Source: Ichthyenterobacterium magnum
Lineage (GTDB): Bacteria > Bacteroidota > Bacteroidia > Flavobacteriales > Flavobacteriaceae
Direction: 5' to 3'
Assembly: GCF_003610635.1 (NCBI RefSeq)
Contig: NZ_RAQJ01000002.1
Coordinates: forward strand, 412,737-476,736
DNA length: 64,000 nucleotides
The notes beneath the pieces are model-generated. The model ran no database searches. It was not told the origin of the DNA and saw only the letters and a list, made by a program, of their open reading frames with translations. Shown in pieces: positions 7,574 to 14,955 of the stretch; position 1 is the stretch's first letter, and each line of letters opens with the position of its first letter. The translations under genes and the position numbers were made by a program.

Positions 7574-9430
7574 ATGAAATATCTAATACTTGCCTTATCC
7601 TTATTTACCATACAGAATTTTGCTAGCGGTAAAGAAACAGTTTCAAACATTAATGATGTTACTGTCTATTTAAGTGGTGCACAAATTACCAGAACTGCTA
7701 ATATTAAACTTCCTATTGGTACAACAGAATTTCTGTTTAATGAATTATCACCTAATATTCAGGAAAGTAGTATTCAAATAGCTGGATTAAAAAACGCAAC
7801 TATTTTATCAATAAACTACGGCGTAAACTATTTATCAAATAAAAGCAAATCTGCAGAAATTGAATTGCTTGAAGGTAACATTAAAACGCTATACGATGAT
7901 ATTCAGTTTGAAGACGATTTAATTTCTGGTTATAATGAAGAGTTGAGTCTTATTCAGACTAACAGGAAATTAGGTAATGACAATCAAGTGGTTAGCCTTG
8001 AAAAGCTTCAGCAATTTGCCAGATATTATAGAACACGAAGTACAGAGATTAAAAGTCTCATTTACAAATCAACTAAAAAGAAACGCGAGCACAATGCAGA
8101 AATAGCAAAAATTCAGCTACAATTAAATGAGTTAAATGCAGATCATAAAACACAAACAGGAGAAATAAAAGTTAAACTAAACACATCAATTCCAACGAGC
8201 TTGAATTTAAAGCTAACCTATAATGTAACTAATGCAGGTTGGTTTCCTATATATGATTTAAAAGCAGAAAAGATAAATACACCAATAGCTTTAGATTATA
8301 AAGCACATGTATATCAAAACACGGGAAGTAATTGGGATAATGTAAAACTCGTTTTATCTACAAATGACCCAAATACAAATAATATAAAACCAGAAGTAAA
8401 TCCAAAATATTTAAATTTTATAAGTCGTTATAGTAACTACAATAGAAACAGAGCTACGAGACGTTATAATTACAAATATAATCCGTTAGTACAAACTGTT
8501 TCTGGTACCGTTTTAGATGAAACTGGCATACCACTTCCTGGTGTTAATGTAATTATAAAAGGAACAACAAATGGTACACAAACAGATTTTGATGGCAAAT
8601 ATTCATTAAAAATAAATAGAGGTCAAGAATTAAGTTATACTTATGTAGGAATGGTATCAGAAACGCTTCCTATACATTCTAGCTTAATGAATATAACTAT
8701 GCAAGAAGATGCGTCGCAATTAGATGAAGTGATAGTTACTGCTTATGCTGTAAGAGGTTCTAGCTCTAGAATAAAAGAAGACAAAATTGAAACTATAGAA
8801 CCTGAAGTGGTAGTAGAACAAGAAATTATCAATACACGTTTTGAAATTAAAAAGGCATATACAATACCTTCTGATGGTGATGTTACTGTTATAGAGATTG
8901 ATAAGTTTTTGGTTCCTGCAACTTACAACTACTTTACAGCACCTGTAATCAACGAAAATGTATTTTTAACCGCAAAGATTGGCAATTGGGAACAGTATAA
9001 TTTATTGCCTGCTGAAGCAAATATTTATTTTGAAGGTAGCTACTCTGGAAAAACAATGATTAATCCTCAAGCAACAACAGATAGTCTAACAGTGTCATTA
9101 GGTATAGATCCAAACGTAATTGTAAAACGAACGCAACCAAATAACTTTAAAAAGAACGCATTTATAGGGAACAATAAAATCATTAATAAAGCTTATGAAA
9201 TAGAAATAAAAAACAATAAACAATCTGCAATAGACTTAGTATTAGTAGATAGAATACCAATAAGCCAAAACAAAAGTATTAAAATTGATAATGTAGAAAC
9301 TGGAACGTCTAACTATGATAATAAAAAAGGTTTAATGACTTGGAAAGTAAAACTCAATTCTAACGACTCAAAGACCTATAAGTTTTCTTATACGGTTAAA
9401 TACCCAAAATACAAACGAGTTAATTTATAA
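7574..9430 (+). CDS. DUF4139 / MuiA-like surface protein with inserted carboxypeptidase-regulatory-like domain
   Basis: The 618-residue product from ATG 7574 begins with a signal peptide (MKYLILALSLFTIQNFASG). A DUF4140-like N-terminal domain (VSNINDVTVYLSGAQITRTA) and a coiled coil (about 90-190) follow. The DUF4139 beta domain starts near residue 210. At about residues 305-380 it is interrupted by a TonB-receptor-style CarboxypepD_reg-like domain (VSGTVLDETGIPLPGVNVII ... DFDGKYSL) ending LDEVIVTAY. The DUF4139 domain then resumes. An upstream GTG (7553) in frame would spoil the signal peptide. Function unknown; it is probably exported and cell-surface associated. Confidence 0.8.
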   Translation: MKYLILALSLFTIQNFASGKETVSNINDVTVYLSGAQITRTANIKLPIGTTEFLFNELSPNIQESSIQIAGLKNATILSINYGVNYLSNKSKSAEIELLEGNIKTLYDDIQFEDDLISGYNEELSLIQTNRKLGNDNQVVSLEKLQQFARYYRTRSTEIKSLIYKSTKKKREHNAEIAKIQLQLNELNADHKTQTGEIKVKLNTSIPTSLNLKLTYNVTNAGWFPIYDLKAEKINTPIALDYKAHVYQNTGSNWDNVKLVLSTNDPNTNNIKPEVNPKYLNFISRYSNYNRNRATRRYNYKYNPLVQTVSGTVLDETGIPLPGVNVIIKGTTNGTQTDFDGKYSLKINRGQELSYTYVGMVSETLPIHSSLMNITMQEDASQLDEVIVTAYAVRGSSSRIKEDKIETIEPEVVVEQEIINTRFEIKKAYTIPSDGDVTVIEIDKFLVPATYNYFTAPVINENVFLTAKIGNWEQYNLLPAEANIYFEGSYSGKTMINPQATTDSLTVSLGIDPNVIVKRTQPNNFKKNAFIGNNKIINKAYEIEIKNNKQSAIDLVLVDRIPISQNKSIKIDNVETGTSNYDNKKGLMTWKVKLNSNDSKTYKFSYTVKYPKYKRVNL

Positions 9431-9629
9431 ATATATAAAGTCTCAAAGCAAAACACTAGTTTGACCCTAACTTCTGTTAGTTAGGAATTAATCAAGCTCT
9501 TTTCATGTGGCATAGTCAAACACAAGATAAGTTTTCAATAAAAACAATTGATTAGGTAATATTAGCTTTGAGGCTTTTACTCGATAATCGAAATTTAAAT
9601 CCTCCAAAGTTAGCTTACTCTAAAGCAGT
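9431..9629. other. spacer between convergent genes
   Basis: No gene seen. It contains an imperfect inverted pair of 13 bases (9437-9449 and 9565-9577, one mismatch) and a small hairpin CCTAAC...GTTAGG (9466-9485). These may help end transcription from both sides, although neither has a strong T tract. Confidence 0.3.
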
Positions 9630-10787
9630 TTACTTTAAACTCTTTAAAATAAAGTCTACAGTTTTGTTTGTGTTATTGTTTTTAAAATAAGAATCAGTAA
9701 TATGCTTTGACGCAACTGCCAACCCCTTTTTATTTAAAAACTCAATCTCGTTACAATATTCTAATGCAATTTTTCCTGTAAGTAGGAGTTTTAAATCTTT
9801 ACCAGATTGGTAATAATCGTACACTTTTTTGAGTCCAGTTAAGTACAAATAGTCTTTAGTAAAACCGCCACCTCTATGCGCTCTAACTGTAATATAGAAA
9901 GCTTTATCTCTATTTAAATCATATTGATTATGCAATAACCTAAAAGTTTTAGAGAATGAATAGCCCTTAGCTAAACTATCTACTGCAATTACACGATAAG
10001 CAAGCTCTTTTAAACGCTTTACCGTAAGATTATCACTCATATACTCAGAGAAAACAGCTAAGCCTTCTTGAGTTTCTTCGTAGTTAGGAAAGCCATGAGA
10101 AAATATTTTTAAGGGATGCAATTGTCCGTTCATGGTTGTAACCATATGTACACCAATTTCATGATTGGTAAGCACTGCAATTTCATTGTCAGAAAATGTA
10201 TGGTTACTGTTTATCACTAATGTTTTAATATTATTTAAAACCATAGCAATTGCAGACATTTTATCTGAATGCTTTATTGTATAACTAAAATCGTATTGCT
10301 TAGAATAGTCTCTAAATAGTTGTTCTGTTTCTTGGGCATTATATTTAGGCTGAAACTGCTCATCGTTGTCACTCTCATCATCAAAATGAAGAATAAACTT
10401 AGCGTTTTCTACATCTTGTTCTGTTGGTGTACCAAAAGCATGTAAGCTGTTATAATAAAACTTTTTTCCTTCGCCTATATTTTCAATACACTGTATTAAT
10501 CCTGAGTAAGCATAAATAATATCTTCATATAACTGTCTTACTTTATCATCTTCAATAGATTCAAGAGGTTGAGAAAACAATTCTCTATGTAATTTAAAGC
10601 GGTCAAAGTTTATCTCTGGATACTTAAAAATAGGATCTGTTAAATATTTAGTAGCAAAAAAACGTTCTTTTTCCTCTTCAATATTTGTAGGATTAACATA
10701 ACTCAATAGCTCAATTTGTTTGACTAATTCGTCAATACGATTGTCAATTTTTAAAAGTGCTTTTGTGTCAGATTCAGTAGGATTCAT
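9630..10787 (-). CDS. DUF1704 'QEGLA motif' metallopeptidase-like protein
   Basis: Belongs to the DUF1704 family (often labelled flavohemoglobin expression-modulating QEGLA motif protein), related to the eukaryotic MATCAP tyrosine carboxypeptidases. The 385 residues show a zinc-type NHEIGVH helix (about 208-214) and EETQEGLAVFSEY (about 236-248), where the second Glu would complete the metal site. It is last in a tight reverse run, nine bases after the formylglutamate amidohydrolase gene. The peptide substrate is unknown; carboxypeptidase activity is inferred from the family. Confidence 0.85.
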   Translation of the reverse strand: MNPTESDTKALLKIDNRIDELVKQIELLSYVNPTNIEEEKERFFATKYLTDPIFKYPEINFDRFKLHRELFSQPLESIEDDKVRQLYEDIIYAYSGLIQCIENIGEGKKFYYNSLHAFGTPTEQDVENAKFILHFDDESDNDEQFQPKYNAQETEQLFRDYSKQYDFSYTIKHSDKMSAIAMVLNNIKTLVINSNHTFSDNEIAVLTNHEIGVHMVTTMNGQLHPLKIFSHGFPNYEETQEGLAVFSEYMSDNLTVKRLKELAYRVIAVDSLAKGYSFSKTFRLLHNQYDLNRDKAFYITVRAHRGGGFTKDYLYLTGLKKVYDYYQSGKDLKLLLTGKIALEYCNEIEFLNKKGLAVASKHITDSYFKNNNTNKTVDFILKSLK

Positions 10788-10796
10788 ATAAGAATT

Positions 10797-11624
10797 CTAT
10801 TTATAAGTATTGTAAAATTCTAAAGCATGTTTGGGTAATCTAACCCTTAACTCTTGCTCTACAGCAGTTACAACTTCAGGATAATTTATTTGGTTATATT
10901 CATCACAATATACTTTTGCGATTTCTGTAGCCAAAACTAAGGTATTTTTAAAGTTTTGAGTAATATATTTTAAGAAATATCCGTTGCCTTGAAATGTGTC
11001 GTTAATTTTTGAAGTCGATTTAATATTGTTTGGCAATTGCATATCTCCTAAACTTTGTCGCCAAGACTCTACAGCATCTCCAAAACGCTTGTTATCAATA
11101 TTTGATGTTCCTAAATTCCAGGTTGGCACTTCCCTATCCCAACGCTTCCAATTATAACTATGCATATCGTAGACTACACAAACACCAAACTTGCTTTCTA
11201 GCTTATTGATTAATGCATGTACTACTTTATAAAAATTCTCATGCTTTTGCAGGCTTTTAGTTTTCATTTCATTAGATAGTGGTTTGTGCCATAATTGTTT
11301 TCCCCAAGCAGTTTCAAATACTGCATGCTCTGGATCACGATTTAAATCGTACTCAAACCTAGAATCCATACTAGCTAAAACTATAGGATGTGAAATGACC
11401 ATGCTTTTGGTTTCTGGGTCTTCTTCATACCAGCGTTCATATTCTGTATGTATACAGTTATCCCAAAGCTCTTTTCTAAACTGATGCCCATCATGTACTG
11501 CTGCACAAGTATAGTGCACATATTTGTCAATTTTAAGCGTTAATGAATAATCGTTAGAAACTGCATGAAATGTTTCTTCTGCTTCTATTTTTTTAATTAT
11601 AGTTTCTATAGATAGTTTTTCCAT
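10797..11624 (-). CDS. N-formylglutamate amidohydrolase family protein
   Basis: A 275-residue FGase-family hydrolase. Typical features are YTCAAVHDGHQFR (about 38-50), VVYDMHSYNWKR (about 149-160, metal-binding Asp/His), and a GYFLKYITQ segment (about 217-225). Classical members cleave N-formylglutamate in histidine degradation, but no hut gene is nearby. Instead it sits between a DUF1704 peptidase (9-base gap) and a rhodanese gene (4-base gap). This suggests hydrolysis of a glutamate-containing peptide bond or tag. Confidence 0.8.
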   Translation of the reverse strand: MEKLSIETIIKKIEAEETFHAVSNDYSLTLKIDKYVHYTCAAVHDGHQFRKELWDNCIHTEYERWYEEDPETKSMVISHPIVLASMDSRFEYDLNRDPEHAVFETAWGKQLWHKPLSNEMKTKSLQKHENFYKVVHALINKLESKFGVCVVYDMHSYNWKRWDREVPTWNLGTSNIDNKRFGDAVESWRQSLGDMQLPNNIKSTSKINDTFQGNGYFLKYITQNFKNTLVLATEIAKVYCDEYNQINYPEVVTAVEQELRVRLPKHALEFYNTYK

Positions 11625-11628
11625 ATCT

Positions 11629-12459
11629 CTATGCTTTTATTAAACTTCCGTATTCTGTCCAAGAACCATCATAGACAGCTATATTTTTGTGTCCTGCAAT
11701 TTCTGCTCCTAAAGCTAAAATGCAAGCTGTAATACCAGAGCCACAAGAAAACACGAGTTTTTTATCATTAATATTTAAGTCGTTAAAAATTAAATTTAAT
11801 TCTGATTTAGATTTCATTTTACCATTATTAATAAGGTTTTGATAAGGTAAATTTATTGAATTTGGAATATTTCCGCTTCGCAAGCCTTTTCTAGGTTCTG
11901 CAACTATAGCATTAAATCTATCATTAGAACGCGCATCTAGTATTTGATACTCTAAATCTTTAGTTATTGATTTAATATCTTCAAAAAAACACATTAAACC
12001 TTGAGTATTTTTAGCAACAAAGTTTCCAATTCTTCTTAAGTGAACTTGTTTAGGTTCTATTTTAAAATTTTGCTGTTTCCATTCGGGAAATCCACCATCT
12101 AAAACAGCCACGTTATCATATCCAAATGCTTTAAACAACCACCAAGCTCGTGCGCTAGAATAAATACCTTCATCATCATAAATAACAATTGCAGCATCTT
12201 TATTTATACCTAAAACTCTTGCTTCTTCTTGAAATTGTTCTGTTGAAGGAAATGTTGTTGGGAAAACTGCAGATGTATCACTAAACTTATTTTTTAAATC
12301 AAAAAACCTTGCATTTGGGATTTGGTTTTCATTTTTTAATAAATTACTAGCTGTAATTTTTGTTATGGTCGCATCTAAAACAACAATAGTATCTGCTAAA
12401 AGATTAGTGTTTAACCAATCTACAGATACTATGGGTTTTTCTAATTTAATATAAGACAT
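11629..12459 (-). CDS. tandem-rhodanese sulfurtransferase
   Basis: Thiosulfate or 3-mercaptopyruvate sulfurtransferase with two rhodanese domains. The N-terminal half is inactive-like (SVDWLNTNLLADTIVVLDA). The C-terminal half carries the active cysteine in SCGSGITAC (Cys about 240), the CG(S/T)GxTA loop characteristic of SseA-like enzymes. GLRSGNIPNSINLPYQNL is the conserved domain-2 motif. Length of 276 fits. The start overlaps the stop of the ATP-grasp gene by one base (TAATG), implying coupled translation. Confidence 0.88.
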   Translation of the reverse strand: MSYIKLEKPIVSVDWLNTNLLADTIVVLDATITKITASNLLKNENQIPNARFFDLKNKFSDTSAVFPTTFPSTEQFQEEARVLGINKDAAIVIYDDEGIYSSARAWWLFKAFGYDNVAVLDGGFPEWKQQNFKIEPKQVHLRRIGNFVAKNTQGLMCFFEDIKSITKDLEYQILDARSNDRFNAIVAEPRKGLRSGNIPNSINLPYQNLINNGKMKSKSELNLIFNDLNINDKKLVFSCGSGITACILALGAEIAGHKNIAVYDGSWTEYGSLIKA

Positions 12460-13496
12460 TAAGCGTCTTCTACAGTTTTTCTTAATCTTGAGCGTCTATC
12501 AAAAGCTTGTAAGTTATCGACCACTTTACTTTCTAGAAAATCAATAACACGCTCTTCTACTTTTATTTTCGCTTTATATACTTTATTAATATATGTAATT
12601 CCTCCAGGAGACATTACATTGACTTCTACAAGTTTGCCACCAATAACATCAATACCAACAAAGTATAAACCGTCTTTTACAAGCTTAGGCCCAATTTGTT
12701 TGCAAAGCGCTTTTTCTGCTTTAGTAAGTGTGTGTTTGGCTATACTTCCGCCTGCTGAAACGTTGGACCTATGATCATCACTACCAGGAATACGTTTCAT
12801 TGCTCCTACAGGTTCTCCATTAAGTAACAAAATGCGAACATCACCTTGATCTGCACCTTCAATATAATCTTGTAAAATGACATAATTTGAACTTCCGTCA
12901 GAACTATTAATATAAAAATCTAATAATGAATTGATATTATTCATCGCAGATTTCTCTATTAATATCACACCAGAACCACCAAACCCATTTAGAGGTTTAA
13001 TAATCATTTTATCTGCCTTAGATTCTTTAATCTGTTGTACTAAGTAGTTTTTGTTTTTAGATACGTGTGTATTTGGTATAATATTACTATGCGCATCACC
13101 AAAAGCTGCTGTATATAATTTGTTATTTGCTTCTCGCATACCTTGTAGCGAGTTTACAATAAACACATCGTCTTTTACCGAATCTAAAAAGTTTAGCATG
13201 ATTGGGTCAAGCGGTGGATTTGCTCTAAAAAATATAGCATCAAAACCAGCAAGAGGTAACATTTCTTCACGTAACTTTGCTTTATTGTAAAATGCTTTTA
13301 AGGTTGTTGGAGTTTTCTCCATTCTGCCAATAACAGTACAAAATGCATTAGTTACACTGTCTCTAATGGTTAAATTTGCTGGTGTACACATTGCTACACC
13401 ATGACCTCGTTTTACACATTCTCTAATTAGTGCTAAGCTTGTATCGTTTTCTGCATCAATGTCTTCCCATGGATACATTATAAAGCAAACATTCAT
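12459..13496 (-). CDS. ATP-grasp ligase, glutathione-synthetase (GshB)-like
   Basis: The 345 residues have the GshB layout: an N-terminal Rossmann half, KADKMIIKPLNGFGGSGVIL (about 160-179, ATP-grasp lid), EGADQGDVRILLLNGEPVGAM (about 212-232), and the metal-binding VEVNVMSPGG (about 292-301). Standard annotation would be glutathione synthetase. However, no gshA is present and the neighbours are a DUF1704 peptidase, an amidohydrolase and a rhodanese, and the genome makes bacillithiol (bshA at 22858). A peptide or amino-acid ligase of another product is therefore quite possible. Confidence 0.8.
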   Translation of the reverse strand: MNVCFIMYPWEDIDAENDTSLALIRECVKRGHGVAMCTPANLTIRDSVTNAFCTVIGRMEKTPTTLKAFYNKAKLREEMLPLAGFDAIFFRANPPLDPIMLNFLDSVKDDVFIVNSLQGMREANNKLYTAAFGDAHSNIIPNTHVSKNKNYLVQQIKESKADKMIIKPLNGFGGSGVILIEKSAMNNINSLLDFYINSSDGSSNYVILQDYIEGADQGDVRILLLNGEPVGAMKRIPGSDDHRSNVSAGGSIAKHTLTKAEKALCKQIGPKLVKDGLYFVGIDVIGGKLVEVNVMSPGGITYINKVYKAKIKVEERVIDFLESKVVDNLQAFDRRSRLRKTVEDA

Positions 13497-13586
13497 ATGT
13501 GATATATATTTTGGTTGGTTAGTGATTTAAAATTAAAGATTTTATTTTATTTACTTATACTATTTACTTCAATTTATTTACTAAGA

Positions 13587-14651
13587 TTATAACTTACTCA
13601 TTCTATCAAGCAATTGATAATCGGCTAATACTAAAGCAGCCATGGCTTCTACTATAGGAATTGCCCTAGGCACAACACATGGATCATGACGACCTTTGCC
13701 TTGCATTTCAACAATATTACCCGAACTATCTAATGCATCTTGTTTTTGAATAAGTGTTGCTACAGGTTTAAAGGCAACTCTAAAATAGATATCCATGCCA
13801 TTGCTAATTCCGCCTTGAATACCACCAGAAAGGTTCGTTTTTGTACTGCCATCTTCATTAAACAAATCGTTATGCTCGCTACCTTTCATTTTTGCACCAC
13901 AAAATCCGCTACCAAACTCAAAACCTTTTACTGCATTTATAGATAGCATTGCTTTACCAAGTTCTGCATGCAATTTATCAAAAACAGGTTCACCTAAACC
14001 AATAGGTACATTTTGCAATACACAGGTTACAGTACCACCAATGGTATCGCCTTGCTTTTTAATTGCTTTAATTTTCGCTATCATTTGCTCAGCTACAACA
14101 TCATCTGGACATCTAACCGAATTAGTTTCTGTTTTACTGAAATCTAAATCTTGATATGGTTTTTCTAAAAACAAGTCTCCTACAGAAGATGTATAAGCAT
14201 TAATTTTAACATCTTTTAAAAGTTGTTTTGCTATTGCACCAGCAACTACACGGCACGCGGTTTCTCGTGCAGAACTTCTTCCGCCACCTCTATAATCTCT
14301 TACGCCATATTTTTTATCATAAGTATAATCTGCATGACTTGGTCGATACACTTCTTTTATATGCGAATAGTCTTTAGATTTTTGATTTGCGTTTTTTATA
14401 ACAAATCCCATTGGAGTACCTGTGGTTTTATTTTCAAAAATTCCTGATAAAAACTCTACAGTATCTGGCTCCTTTCGTTGTGTAACAATATTTGATTGCC
14501 CTGGTTTTCTTCTATTCAATTCATTTTGAATAGCGTCAAAATCTAAGATTAATCCTGCTGGACAACCATCAATTATACCACCAATAGCAATACCGTGTGA
14601 CTCACCAAATGTGGTAAGCTTAAATAGTTTTCCGAAGGAATTTCCTGCCAT
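13587..14651 (-). CDS. aroC: chorismate synthase
   Basis: Final shikimate-pathway enzyme, converting 5-enolpyruvylshikimate-3-phosphate to chorismate using reduced FMN. The 354 residues show all three family signatures: [18 protein letters not shown] (about 16-33), the [19 protein letters not shown] region (about 121-139), and [19 protein letters not shown] (about 320-338). It lies 90 bases upstream of the ATP-grasp gene on the same strand, so it may or may not share a transcript. Confidence 0.97.
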   Translation of the reverse strand: MAGNSFGKLFKLTTFGESHGIAIGGIIDGCPAGLILDFDAIQNELNRRKPGQSNIVTQRKEPDTVEFLSGIFENKTTGTPMGFVIKNANQKSKDYSHIKEVYRPSHADYTYDKKYGVRDYRGGGRSSARETACRVVAGAIAKQLLKDVKINAYTSSVGDLFLEKPYQDLDFSKTETNSVRCPDDVVAEQMIAKIKAIKKQGDTIGGTVTCVLQNVPIGLGEPVFDKLHAELGKAMLSINAVKGFEFGSGFCGAKMKGSEHNDLFNEDGSTKTNLSGGIQGGISNGMDIYFRVAFKPVATLIQKQDALDSSGNIVEMQGKGRHDPCVVPRAIPIVEAMAALVLADYQLLDRMSKL

Positions 14652-14955
14652 AAATTCTTATTTTATGCTAATGTAAATTTATTATTAGAGAAACAAAAAT
14701 TATAAACCTGACTTCGATTAATATTGTAAACACAGCTTTCCTTATTTTTAATTAGAAATTTTCTAAAATTTTTGAGAAATATCAAGATATTTTGAAGGGA
14801 TTTTAGGAGGTTTATAGCAAAAAGAAGAAAGTCTTTTGTAAAAAAAGTTAGTATCACCTCATATTTACACCAAAAACCCTTTGCAATATCTCGATATTGC
14901 TTCAGGATTTTCAGTACAAATCTAAATCAATCCTAAACTTTCTGTGAAAACAATA
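14652..14955. other. non-coding spacer with a palindrome
   Basis: About 300 AT-rich bases. A 64-codon frame at 14663-14857 (reverse) is low-complexity and not believed. GCAATATC / GATATTGC at 14883-14900 forms an 8-bp palindrome downstream of the reverse-strand dehydrogenase gene; without a T tract it is at best a weak terminator. Confidence 0.4.

Noticed and set aside
9437..9577. Long inverted pair (13 bases) as a mobile-element end or riboswitch
   Set aside because: Arms are 115 bases apart with one mismatch, in a short spacer between convergent genes; chance or a loose terminator is enough.
14663..14857. 64-codon reverse frame upstream of aroC
   Set aside because: Low-complexity Phe/Leu/Asn/Lys composition in AT-rich spacer; no promoter or recognisable domain.
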